From NCBI RefSeq assembly GCF_001039005.1, contig NZ_LDWR01000067.1, positions 1 through 64,000 of the forward strand: a DNA stretch of 64,000 bases, read 5' to 3'. A model generated the notes under the pieces. It was not told the origin of the DNA and made no database searches. It worked only from the letters and a program-made list of their open reading frames with translations. Position numbers and translations under genes: made by a program. Origin of the DNA: Burkholderia cepacia (GTDB taxonomy: Bacteria > Pseudomonadota > Gammaproteobacteria > Burkholderiales > Burkholderiaceae). This document shows, piece after piece, positions 53,566-61,969 of the stretch. Numbering within the stretch: the first letter of the stretch is position 1; each line of letters starts with the position of its first letter.

Positions 53566-54912
53566 TCACGGATAGAAGATCTGGACGCGGAAATTCGAGG
53601 CGGGCGTGCCGTTCGTTTCGAGGCGGACGACCATCGTCTGCGTCGTACCGGGCGGCAGCCCGGCGTCGATCGGCGTGCCCGGGCGCACGTAGTCGCGCGG
53701 CGCGAGCACGCGGCGCACGGTCACGTGATTGGTGTCGTCGAGCAGCGTCAGCTCGAGCGACGGATACGCCAGCGCGACGCGATAGCGGTTCGTCAGCGGT
53801 ACCTTCAGTTCGAGTTCGCGCGGGCCGTCGAGCTGGCGCAGGTCGGTCGCGTCGAGCCGCAGGCCGTCGATCGCGCGCGGCGGCGCGACCGTGCAGCCGA
53901 GCGGCGTGCAGGCCTGCCGGAACCAGCCCTGCGTGACGGGCCAGTAGATCATCAGCGTTTCGCGTTGCCACCACGCGAGTTGCGCGACGAGCAGCACGGC
54001 CAGCACGGCGGCGACCAGGCCGCCGAAAAAGCCGCCGAGCATCCCGCGCCGCTGTGGCGCGCGCGTCTCGCGCGTGACGGCGAAGTGCGGGCGATCGTCG
54101 TCGGTCAGCGCGGCGGGGAACGGGGCGACCGGCTCGTCGGTGGCCGCGGTCTGTGTCTTGTCGTGCCGGGGGATGCTGGCGTCGGGTTCGGCTTCGGTTA
54201 CAGCCGGTGCCGGAGCGAACGCGAAACGCGGTTCGCGCGGCGCGCGTTCGTCTTCCGGCACGGCGAAGTGCGTGGTGCCGACGGGTTCGGCGTCATCGGC
54301 AGCGGTATTCACGTCCGACGGAACGTGAGCGACGAAGCGGGGTTCGCGCGGGTCGCGCTCGATGGGCGACGACTCGACGGGGGTGGCCGGAACTTCTGTT
54401 TCGTGTTGCGGCTGCGTCGAATGCGCTTCGGTCGGTGGCTCGATGGCGGCGGAGACGTCCAGTTCGGCCGGGGAGGATGCGATCGGCGCGGGCGTACCCG
54501 ACAGGTGAACGACGCCGGCTTCCGTGGCCGGGAGCGCGAGCGGCACCAGCGGCTCGGTGCGCACGGTCTGCACGCTGTGCTGCAGCGACGGATCGACGCC
54601 GGCGTCGAGCCACGGCGCCCACATGTCCCAGCCTTCCGGCTTGTAATCGGTGTCGGATGGCGACCCGGTCGGCGCGCCGATGAACAGTCGTGGCGGCGCG
54701 GCCTGCTGGTGCGCGTCGCCGTCGTCCGGCGCGGCAGCCGTTTCGGTCAAGGCCGGTTCGGGCTGCTGCGTGTGCTCGGGAACGAGCGATTCGGACGCGT
54801 TGAAGACTTCGTGGCAATGCCCGCAGCGCACGAGCCCTTGATGCAGCGAGAGCTGTTCCTGCTGCAGCCGGAAGACGGTTTCGCAATGAGGGCAGCGCGT
54901 CGCAAGAAGCAT
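53566..54912 (-). CDS. Zinc-ribbon and DUF3426 domain membrane protein
   Basis: A 448-residue protein. The N-terminus has an MJ0042-type zinc ribbon (CPHCETVF ... CGHCHEVFN). A long acidic, low-complexity linker of about 250 residues follows, then one membrane helix (LVAAVLAVLLVAQLAWW, about residue 300) and a C-terminal DUF3426 domain starting near QACTPLGCTV. Function is unknown. The fixed linkage to prmA and accC is common in betaproteobacteria. It starts 45 bases after the prmA stop, so it is probably in the same operon. Confidence 0.85.
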   Translation of the reverse strand: MLLATRCPHCETVFRLQQEQLSLHQGLVRCGHCHEVFNASESLVPEHTQQPEPALTETAAAPDDGDAHQQAAPPRLFIGAPTGSPSDTDYKPEGWDMWAPWLDAGVDPSLQHSVQTVRTEPLVPLALPATEAGVVHLSGTPAPIASSPAELDVSAAIEPPTEAHSTQPQHETEVPATPVESSPIERDPREPRFVAHVPSDVNTAADDAEPVGTTHFAVPEDERAPREPRFAFAPAPAVTEAEPDASIPRHDKTQTAATDEPVAPFPAALTDDDRPHFAVTRETRAPQRRGMLGGFFGGLVAAVLAVLLVAQLAWWQRETLMIYWPVTQGWFRQACTPLGCTVAPPRAIDGLRLDATDLRQLDGPRELELKVPLTNRYRVALAYPSLELTLLDDTNHVTVRRVLAPRDYVRPGTPIDAGLPPGTTQTMVVRLETNGTPASNFRVQIFYP

Positions 54913-54957
54913 GTCGAGCCGGGCGGCCTGCTGGCCAGAGTGAAGGACAGCGCTATT

Positions 54958-55860
54958 CTAATGGCTTTCCCGCCGGGTTCCGGCGAGGCATACCCAACCT
55001 TCGTGTTCGCGCCAGACCGCGATGTCGACGTAGCGCGCGTAGACGGCCGCGACTTCGTCCGCCTGACGCGCGAGTACGCCCGACAGCGCGATGCGCCCGC
55101 CCGGTTTGACCTTCGACGCCAGCATCGACGCCATCAGCTTCAGCGGGTTCGACAGGATGTTCGCGACGACGATGTCGAATTCGCCTTCGGGGCATGCATC
55201 GGGCAGCCCGTACGTGACTTCCGCACGGTTGCGTTCGCTGTTCTGCCGCGCCGATTCGACCGCCTGCGGATCGATGTCGATGCCGATGACGGGGTTCGCC
55301 CCGCATTTCTTCGCGAGGATCGCGAGGATGCCGGAGCCGCAGCCGTAGTCGAGCACCGACTGGCCGGGCTTCACCGACTGCTCGAGCCATTCCATGCAAA
55401 GGCGCGTGGTCGGGTGGCTGCCGGTGCCGAACGCGAGGCCGGGGTCGAGTTCGAGGACGAGCGCGTCGGGATCGGGCGCATCGTGCCACGACGGCACGAC
55501 CCAGATCCGCTCGCCGATCGGGATCGGCTCGAACTGCGATTGCGTGAGCCGCACCCAGTCCTGTTCCTCGACTTCGCGAACGGTGAACGTCGGCGTCTCG
55601 GCGACGCCGATTTCGTTCGCGGCCGCCGCGAGCAGCACGGCCGGCTCGTGGTCGGCCGACAGCAGCGCGACCACGCGCGAGTGTTGCCACGCGGTGCGAT
55701 CGGGCACGAGGCCCGGCTCGCCGAAGAGCGGCTGTTCGTCGGGCGTGTCGGCGTCGGCGTCCTCGACGGACACCGACAGCGCACCGAGTTCGAGCAGCGC
55801 GTCGGACAGCGCCTCCGCATGCTCACGGGCCAGTTCGACGACGAGTTCGCGATAACTCAT
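54958..55860 (-). CDS. prmA: Ribosomal protein L11 methyltransferase
   Basis: SAM-dependent enzyme of 300 residues that methylates lysines and the N-terminus of ribosomal protein L11. The N-terminal recognition domain starts MSYRELVVELAREHAEAL. The SAM motif is LDYGCGSGILAILAKK and the substrate-side motif is VANILSNPL. It begins 2 bases after accC ends, so translation is coupled. Confidence 0.95.
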   Translation of the reverse strand: MSYRELVVELAREHAEALSDALLELGALSVSVEDADADTPDEQPLFGEPGLVPDRTAWQHSRVVALLSADHEPAVLLAAAANEIGVAETPTFTVREVEEQDWVRLTQSQFEPIPIGERIWVVPSWHDAPDPDALVLELDPGLAFGTGSHPTTRLCMEWLEQSVKPGQSVLDYGCGSGILAILAKKCGANPVIGIDIDPQAVESARQNSERNRAEVTYGLPDACPEGEFDIVVANILSNPLKLMASMLASKVKPGGRIALSGVLARQADEVAAVYARYVDIAVWREHEGWVCLAGTRRESH

Positions 55861-55862
55861 GC

Positions 55863-57230
55863 TTACGCTTCTTCCGGTGCGACCTGCTGCTTCTGCGCGA
55901 GCCGGTTTTCGAGGTAATGGATGCTGGTGCCGCCTTCGACGAACTTCGAGTCGATCATCAGCTCGCGGTGCAGCGGGATGTTGGTCTGGATGCCTTCGAC
56001 GACCATTTCCGACAGCGCGATGCGCATCCGGCTGATCGCCTGCTCGCGCGTGGCGCCGTAGGTGATCAGCTTGCCGATCATCGAATCATAGTTCGGCGGC
56101 ACGAAATAGCCATTGTAGGCGTGCGAGTCGACGCGCACGCCGGGGCCGCCCGGCGTATGCCACGACGTGATCCGGCCCGGCGACGGCGTGAACTTGAACG
56201 GATCCTCGGCGTTGATCCGGCATTCGATCGCATGTCCGCGGAACTGGATGTCGCGCTGGCGCAGCGTGAGCTTCTCGCCGGCCGCGATACGGATCTGTTC
56301 CTGCACGATGTCGACGCCCGTGATCAGCTCCGATACCGGGTGCTCGACCTGCACGCGCGTGTTCATCTCGATGAAGTAGAACTCGTTGTTCTCGTACAGG
56401 AATTCGAACGTGCCCGCGCCGAGGTAGCCCATCTTCTTGCATGCGTCCGCGCAGCGGTCGCCGATGCGGTCGATCAGGCGGCGCGGAATGCCGGGCGCCG
56501 GTGCTTCCTCGATCACCTTCTGGTGGCGGCGCTGCATCGAGCAGTCGCGCTCGCCGAGCCAGATCGCGTTCTTGTACGCGTCGGACAGCACCTGAATCTC
56601 GATGTGGCGCGGGTTCTCGAGGAACTTCTCCATGTACACCTGCGGGTTGCCGAACGCACGGCCGGCTTCCTCGCGGGTCATGTTGACCGCGTTGACGAGC
56701 GCGGCCTCGGTGTGCACGACGCGCATCCCGCGACCGCCGCCGCCGCCGGCGGCCTTGATGATGACCGGATAGCCGATCGCGCGCGCAATCTTCACGATCT
56801 CTTTCGGATCGTCCGGCAACGCGCCTTCCGAACCCGGCACGCACGGCACGCCGGTCTTGATCATCGTCTGCTTCGCGGTGACCTTGTCACCCATCATGCG
56901 GATCGTTTCCGGGCGCGGGCCGATGAACGTGAAGCCCGACTGTTCGACGCGCTCCGCGAAATCGGCGTTTTCCGACAGGAAGCCGTAGCCGGGGTGGATC
57001 GCCTCGGCATCGGTGACTTCCGCGGCGCTGATCAGCGCCGGCATGTTCAGGTAGCTCAGGTTCGACGGGGCCGGGCCGATACAGACGGCTTCGTCCGCGA
57101 GGCGCACGTACTTGGCTTCCTTGTCGGCTTCCGAGTAGACGACCACCGTCTTGACGCCGAGCTCGCGGCACGCGCGCTGGATGCGCAGCGCGATTTCACC
57201 GCGATTGGCAATGAGGATTTTTTCAAACAT
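55863..57230 (-). CDS. accC: Acetyl-CoA carboxylase, biotin carboxylase subunit
   Basis: ATP-grasp enzyme of 455 residues that carboxylates biotin on AccB. The start MFEKILIANRGEIALRIQRACRELG is diagnostic. The glycine-rich ATP loop AAGGGGGRGMRVV and the catalytic segment FIEMNTRVQVEHPVSE are intact. It lies 84 bases downstream of accB on the same strand. Confidence 0.97.
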   Translation of the reverse strand: MFEKILIANRGEIALRIQRACRELGVKTVVVYSEADKEAKYVRLADEAVCIGPAPSNLSYLNMPALISAAEVTDAEAIHPGYGFLSENADFAERVEQSGFTFIGPRPETIRMMGDKVTAKQTMIKTGVPCVPGSEGALPDDPKEIVKIARAIGYPVIIKAAGGGGGRGMRVVHTEAALVNAVNMTREEAGRAFGNPQVYMEKFLENPRHIEIQVLSDAYKNAIWLGERDCSMQRRHQKVIEEAPAPGIPRRLIDRIGDRCADACKKMGYLGAGTFEFLYENNEFYFIEMNTRVQVEHPVSELITGVDIVQEQIRIAAGEKLTLRQRDIQFRGHAIECRINAEDPFKFTPSPGRITSWHTPGGPGVRVDSHAYNGYFVPPNYDSMIGKLITYGATREQAISRMRIALSEMVVEGIQTNIPLHRELMIDSKFVEGGTSIHYLENRLAQKQQVAPEEA

Positions 57231-57314
57231 AGCGAGTATTCGTCTCTTCGAGGGGCGCGCGAACGGCGCCTGGCGAGCATCGGCGGCGCGCGGCCGGCTG
57301 GCCGCGCGGCGGGC

Positions 57315-57785
57315 TTAGCCGATCACGAAAAGCGGCTGGCCGTATTCGACGGCCTGGCCGTTCTCGACGAGGATTTCCTTGACCACGCCGGCCTTGTCCG
57401 ACTCGATCTCGTTGAGCAGCTTCATCGCTTCGATGATGCAGATCGTCTGGCCTTCCTTGACCGTGTCGCCGACCTGGACGAACGGGTCGGCGCCCGGCGA
57501 CGGTGCGCGATAGAACGTGCCGACCATCGGCGACGTCACGACATGGCCCTGCGGGACGGCGGGCGCTGCAGCGCCTGCCGCCGGCGCAGCGGCACCTTCG
57601 GCCGGCAGCGCGACCGACGGAGCGGGCGCGCTGAATTGCGGGGCATACCCAGCCGTCGGCTGTACGTAGACCGGCGGCGCGTTCTTGACGATGCGCACCT
57701 TGCCTTCGCCTTCCGTCACTTCCAGCTCGGAGATGCCGGATTCGGAGACGAGGTCGATCAGAGTTTTCAGCTTACGAAGATCCAT
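57315..57785 (-). CDS. accB: Biotin carboxyl carrier protein AccB
   Basis: Carrier subunit of acetyl-CoA carboxylase, 156 residues. The biotinylated lysine is K122 in the EAMK motif (IIEAMKLLNEIES). An alanine/proline-rich linker (about residues 50-80) joins the N-terminal dimerisation helix to the biotinyl domain. The ATG at 57785 has AGGGG upstream and gives MDLRKLKTLIDLVSESG; an in-frame codon six residues upstream lacks homology. Confidence 0.96.
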   Translation of the reverse strand: MDLRKLKTLIDLVSESGISELEVTEGEGKVRIVKNAPPVYVQPTAGYAPQFSAPAPSVALPAEGAAAPAAGAAAPAVPQGHVVTSPMVGTFYRAPSPGADPFVQVGDTVKEGQTICIIEAMKLLNEIESDKAGVVKEILVENGQAVEYGQPLFVIG

Positions 57786-57811
57786 CGGGAATTCCCCTTT
57801 CAATACGTAAA

Positions 57812-57834
57812 AGCGCCGGTTAGGGGCCGGCGCT
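57812..57834 (-). terminator. Terminator-like hairpin between aroQ and accB
   Basis: AGCGCCGG and CCGGCGCT (57834-57827 and 57819-57812 on the minus strand) form a perfect 8-base-pair stem with a 7-base loop, followed by TTTTA. It lies between aroQ and accB and may end the aroQ transcript or attenuate read-through into accBC. Confidence 0.6.
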
Positions 57835-57851
57835 GAATCTAGATCGCGAAA

Positions 57852-58304
57852 TCAGCCGCGCGACGTGCCTTGCAGCTTGTCCAGCGCGTACTCGAGCGCG
57901 TACAGATAACCTTTCCAGCCGAGCCCGCAGATCACGCCTTCGGCCTGGTCGGAAAAGTAGGAGTGGTGCCTGAACGCTTCGCGGCGATGCACGTTCGACA
58001 GGTGAACCTCGACGAACGGGATGCCAACGCCGGCGATCGCGTCCCGGATCGCGACGCTCGTATGCGTATACGCGGCCGGATTGATCAGGATGAAATCGGT
58101 CTGTTCCTCCCGCGCGGCCTGGATGCGGTCGACCAGCGCACCTTCATGGTTGCTCTGGAACGACGACAGTTCGGCACCGGCTTCCCGGGCGCGTGCGGCA
58201 AGCGCCTGATCGATCTGCGCCAGCGTGACGCGGCCGTACACCTCCGGTTCCCGGGTGCCGAGAAGGTTCAGGTTGGGGCCGTGCAGCACCAGCAATCGTG
58301 TCAT
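57852..58304 (-). CDS. aroQ: 3-dehydroquinate dehydratase, type II
   Basis: Shikimate pathway enzyme of 150 residues. The catalytic tyrosine is Y23 in LLGTREPEVYG, and HLSNVHRREAFRHHSYFSD with the catalytic histidine lies near residue 100. The short length and lack of a lysine Schiff-base site separate it from type I AroD. Linkage aroQ-accB-accC is widespread in proteobacteria. Confidence 0.96.
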   Translation of the reverse strand: MTRLLVLHGPNLNLLGTREPEVYGRVTLAQIDQALAARAREAGAELSSFQSNHEGALVDRIQAAREEQTDFILINPAAYTHTSVAIRDAIAGVGIPFVEVHLSNVHRREAFRHHSYFSDQAEGVICGLGWKGYLYALEYALDKLQGTSRG

Positions 58305-58498
58305 GGTCGCTTCTATTTCTGCGGAATTGCGCGAACTTTAGCGCTATTTAGAGAATTTTGTCTAGTTTCGCCGAACGGCCGCGCGCGCCGGACCCGCAAG
58401 AATTACCGGTGCGGATGCAAAGTATCGGCGAATTCACGTGAAATTGCGGCGATCGACCCACAAATCGCCGCCAACGTGCGGGCTGCCGTTCGGGCAGA

Positions 58499-59050
58499 TT
58501 ACAGCGCGTCGAGCGTCTTTTTCAACTCGGCCGGCTGGATTTGTCCCAATTTTGTCTCGCGAATCTTGCCGGTCTGGTCGATGACGACCGTGAACGGCAA
58601 TGCGCCGGCGGTATTTCCAAAATTACGGGCCAGATCGGCGCCGGCATATCCACTGACGAAAACCGGATAGTCGACCTTCACTTTCTGCAGAAAGTTCTTC
58701 ACGTTCTGCCCGGAATCGACACCGATCCCGATGAAACGGATGCCTTTCTGCTTGTACTGGTGCGACAGCGCGACGAGCTCGGGCATCTCCTCGACGCACG
58801 GGCCGCACCACGATGCCCAGAAATTGACGACGACCTTCTGGCCCTTGAAGGCCGCCAGCGTGGCCGGCTTGCCGTCGACGTCGGTCAACGACGACGCCCA
58901 CAACTGGTCGACCGGGTTGCCCTGTGCGGCGGGCGCGGCGACGGCGATACCGACGTCGGTACTGCCGCGGAACCAATGGCCGGCGGTCATCCCGCCGGCA
59001 ACGGCGGCGGCCGCGACCACCGCGAGCGTGATCATGCGTTTCATCATCAT
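58499..59050 (-). CDS. TlpA-like membrane-anchored thiol-disulfide protein
   Basis: A thioredoxin-fold protein of 183 residues. An N-terminal hydrophobic segment (about residues 7-26) is a membrane anchor or uncleaved signal. The active site is WCGPC in NFWASWCGPCVEEMPE, and the cis-proline segment is GALPFTVVID. This fits the TlpA/ResA/DsbE group, periplasmic reductants for cytochrome c or other substrates. Start is the first of three consecutive ATG codons at 59050; the upstream open frame overlaps the neighbouring gene. Substrate unknown. Confidence 0.87.
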   Translation of the reverse strand: MMMKRMITLAVVAAAAVAGGMTAGHWFRGSTDVGIAVAAPAAQGNPVDQLWASSLTDVDGKPATLAAFKGQKVVVNFWASWCGPCVEEMPELVALSHQYKQKGIRFIGIGVDSGQNVKNFLQKVKVDYPVFVSGYAGADLARNFGNTAGALPFTVVIDQTGKIRETKLGQIQPAELKKTLDAL

Positions 59051-59057
59051 CGTTGAA

Positions 59058-59702
59058 TCATTCCGGTTCGGAAGGGGCCTTGCCTGCCTCGACGAGCGCG
59101 CGCAGCGCGGTGGCATCCGCGCGGGCGACGCGGCCGCGCGCGTCGGCCTTGACCGCGCCGCGCAGGTCGTCGCTCGCATAGAGCGCGAGGTGGATGCCGA
59201 TTGCGTCCACGTCGCGCCGCGGGCGCCACAGGAAACTCAGCGTCTCGACGTCGTTGCGGCCCGCGAAGTGCCGCGTCTCGGACACGTCGTACTGGACGTT
59301 CTGGTTCAGCAGGTAAATGGAGACGTCCTTCGGGTTGTCGGTGAATGCCTGCAAATGAATGTCCGAATGCGCGTTCGCGGTGCCGTTCAGCACGGCGCCC
59401 GTCACATAAGGACGGAACTCGGCGAGCCGCTGCATCCAGTCGAGCGCGACCTCGCGCAGGCGGCGCAGTTCGTCCGGCTGCGTGTCGCTCTGGAACAGGG
59501 CGAGGTACTCGCGCAGTTCTTCCTCGATCTGGTCGTTATCCGGCAGCCATTCGCCGGCAACGCGCGAATCGCCCAGCAACTGGCGCGCGGCCTTGCGTTT
59601 CGCGCTGGCGTAGTCCAGGCCGTCCTCCGCGATCAGGCGGGCGGCGGACTGGGCGATTTCCTCGCGGACGCGCCGCGGGTCGACAAGAGGTTTGCGAGAC
59701 AT
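59058..59702 (-). CDS. Conserved protein of unknown function, nucleotidyltransferase-like motif
   Basis: A 214-residue protein with no name I can support. The N-terminal half is helical and charged. A short motif NGTANAHSDIHLQAF (residues 106-120) resembles the GS...SDxD signature of minimal nucleotidyltransferases, but with fewer residues between and His116 where the second Asp would be. It is divergent from mpl and 8 bases upstream of the TlpA-like gene. Its usual annotation in databases may borrow a Mur-ligase name from its neighbour; the sequence does not show any Mur-ligase motif. Confidence 0.65.
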   Translation of the reverse strand: MSRKPLVDPRRVREEIAQSAARLIAEDGLDYASAKRKAARQLLGDSRVAGEWLPDNDQIEEELREYLALFQSDTQPDELRRLREVALDWMQRLAEFRPYVTGAVLNGTANAHSDIHLQAFTDNPKDVSIYLLNQNVQYDVSETRHFAGRNDVETLSFLWRPRRDVDAIGIHLALYASDDLRGAVKADARGRVARADATALRALVEAGKAPSEPE

Positions 59703-59937
59703 GATCCGGCAATCATACTCGATCGCTGCAGCGCCCGAGCACGGGTACGGCCGCCTGCCGCCCGGCGCGCAGGCGCCGTTCGCGCGCATCGTTCGGGCCG
59801 CCGGGCATGGCAGGCCGTCAGTTACAATACTGCTCTTTGTGTCGCGGCGACGAGCGCCGGTCGCACGGCCTGTCCGGCGCGCCGCAGACGCATCTTTTCC
59901 GAATCGACGGCGCCCGGCGGCGCGAAAGCATTCATCT

Positions 59938-61323
59938 ATGCACATCCACATTCTTGGCATCTGCGGCACCTTCATGGGCGGTCTCGCCGTACTCGCGCGC
60001 GAGGCGGGCCACACGGTGACGGGTTGCGACGCGGGCGTCTATCCGCCGATGAGCACGCAGCTCGAGGCGCAGGGCATCACGCTGACCGAGGGCTACGGCG
60101 CCGAACAGATCGACCTGAAACCGGACCTGTTCGTGATCGGCAACGTCGTCACGCGCGGCAACCCGCTGATGGAGGCGGTCCTCGATCGCGGCCTGCCTTA
60201 CGTATCGGGCCCGCAGTGGCTCGGCGAGCACGTGTTGGCCGGCAAATGGGTGCTGGCGGTGGCGGGTACGCACGGCAAGACGACCACGTCGTCGATGCTC
60301 GCGTGGTTGCTGGAAGACTCGGGGCTGAACCCGGGTTTCCTGATCGGCGGCGTGCCGCTGAACTTCGGCGTGTCGGCGCGGCTTACCGATTCGAGCTTCT
60401 TCGTGATCGAGGCCGACGAATACGATACGGCGTTCTTCGACAAGCGCTCGAAGTTCGTCCACTACCGGCCGCGCACCGCGGTGCTGAACAATCTTGAATT
60501 CGATCACGCCGACATCTTCCCGGATCTCGCCGCGATCGAGACGCAATTTCATCATCTCGTGCGTACCGTGCCCGGTGTCGGCCGGATCGTCACGAACGGT
60601 CGCTCGGACGCGCTCGAGCGCGTGCTGGCGCGCGGCTGCTGGAGCGAGGTCGAGCGGTTCGGCGTCGACGGCGGCTGGCAGGCGCTGCCGGCCGAGGATG
60701 GCGTGCCGGTCGACGAGCGCTTCGCGGTGTATTCGCACGCCGAACGCGTCGGCGAAGTCGCGTGGCAGGTGCAGGGCGATCACAACCGGATGAACGCGTT
60801 GGCGGCCATCGCCGCCGCGCGCCACGTCGGCGTGCCGCCCGCGCAGGCCGCCGCGTCCCTCGCATCGTTCCGCAACGTGAAGCGCCGCATGGAAGTGCGC
60901 GGCAGCGTGGATGGCGTGACCGTCTACGACGACTTCGCGCACCATCCGACCGCGATCGAAACCACGATCGCCGGCCTTCGTGCGCGCATCGGCCGCCAGA
61001 ATGCCCGTATCCTCGCGGTGCTTGAGCCGCGCTCGAACACGATGAAGCTCGGCGTGATGAAGTCGCAATTGCCGGCGAGCCTGGCCGATGCCGATCTCGT
61101 GTTCGGTTACGGCGCGCCGACGGGACGCGACGCGCTCGGCTGGAATCTTGCCGAGGCGCTTGCGCCGCTCGGCGGCAACGCGCGCGCGTTCGACGATCTC
61201 CACCTGCTGGTGAAGGCCGTCGTCGAGGCTGCCCGCCCGGGCGACCACGTGCTCGTGATGAGCAACGGCGGCTTCGGCGGCGTGCACCAGAAGCTGCTCG
61301 ATGCGCTCGGGAGCCGCACGTGA
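59938..61323 (+). CDS. mpl: UDP-MurNAc:L-Ala-gamma-D-Glu-meso-DAP ligase Mpl
   Basis: Peptidoglycan recycling ligase of 461 residues that re-attaches recovered tripeptide to UDP-MurNAc. The start MHIHILGICGTFMGGLAVLA is the Mpl version of the MurC nucleotide motif. The ATP loop AGTHGKTTTSSM, EADEYDTAFFDKRSKF and YDDFAHHPTAIETTI are Mpl-specific. It acts on tripeptide released in a route that includes AmpD, encoded at 44543. The ATG at 59938 is chosen; the upstream frame is not homologous. Confidence 0.95.
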   Translation: MHIHILGICGTFMGGLAVLAREAGHTVTGCDAGVYPPMSTQLEAQGITLTEGYGAEQIDLKPDLFVIGNVVTRGNPLMEAVLDRGLPYVSGPQWLGEHVLAGKWVLAVAGTHGKTTTSSMLAWLLEDSGLNPGFLIGGVPLNFGVSARLTDSSFFVIEADEYDTAFFDKRSKFVHYRPRTAVLNNLEFDHADIFPDLAAIETQFHHLVRTVPGVGRIVTNGRSDALERVLARGCWSEVERFGVDGGWQALPAEDGVPVDERFAVYSHAERVGEVAWQVQGDHNRMNALAAIAAARHVGVPPAQAAASLASFRNVKRRMEVRGSVDGVTVYDDFAHHPTAIETTIAGLRARIGRQNARILAVLEPRSNTMKLGVMKSQLPASLADADLVFGYGAPTGRDALGWNLAEALAPLGGNARAFDDLHLLVKAVVEAARPGDHVLVMSNGGFGGVHQKLLDALGSRT

Positions 61324-61889
61324 TCCTGTATCTGCACGGCTTCCGGTCGTCGCCGGAATCGCAGAAGTCGCGGCTACTCGCCGCGCGCATGGCCGAACTC
61401 GGCCGCACGGACGAGTGGCGCTGCCCGTCGCTGTCGGTGTCGCCGCTCGAGGCGATCGCCGTCGCGGAAGCCGAGGTCGCGGGCGCACGCGACGTGACGG
61501 TGATCGGCAGTTCGCTCGGCGGCTATTACGCGACCTGGCTGGCCGAAAAGCACGGCTGGAAGGCCGTGCTGCTGAATCCGGCCATCGTGCCGCAGCGCGA
61601 TCTCGAGCAGCATCTGGGCGAACAGCCGCTGTGGCACGGCGGCGGCACGATCGTCGTCGAGCGCCATCACCTGCACGAGCTCGACGCGCTGCGGGTGCCG
61701 GCAATCACGCGTGCCGAACGCTACTATCTGTTCGCGGCGACCGGTGACGAAGTGCTCGACTACCGCGAGATGCTGGCCCATTACCCGGGCGCGAACACCC
61801 GCGTGATCGACGGCAGCGATCACGGGATCAGCGAATTTGCCGATTATGTCGACGACGTTCTCGCGTTTTGCGACGGAAAAGCGCGATAA
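61320..61889 (+). CDS. YqiA/YcfP-family alpha/beta-hydrolase
   Basis: A 189-residue serine esterase fold. The nucleophile is S65 in GSSLGGYYATWLAE, and LHGFRSSPESQKS at the start holds the oxyanion region. A late DGSDHGISEFADYVDDVLAF supplies the histidine. The start is GTG at 61320, overlapping the mpl stop by 4 bases. YqiA is an acyl-ester hydrolase of unclear role in E. coli; here it probably forms an operon with mpl and the RNB gene. Confidence 0.87.
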   Translation: MILYLHGFRSSPESQKSRLLAARMAELGRTDEWRCPSLSVSPLEAIAVAEAEVAGARDVTVIGSSLGGYYATWLAEKHGWKAVLLNPAIVPQRDLEQHLGEQPLWHGGGTIVVERHHLHELDALRVPAITRAERYYLFAATGDEVLDYREMLAHYPGANTRVIDGSDHGISEFADYVDDVLAFCDGKAR

Positions 61890-61969
61890 ACCGGCCCTGT
61901 GCCGATCGAATCCCCATCATCATGCGGCGCCGCCGACGCGGCGCCCGGCAGTCTGAACGAGAGTACTGA

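Noticed and set aside
59058..59702. Calling this gene a MurC-type ligase because it borders mpl.
   Set aside because: It has no ATP loop GTHGKT or any other Mur ligase motif.
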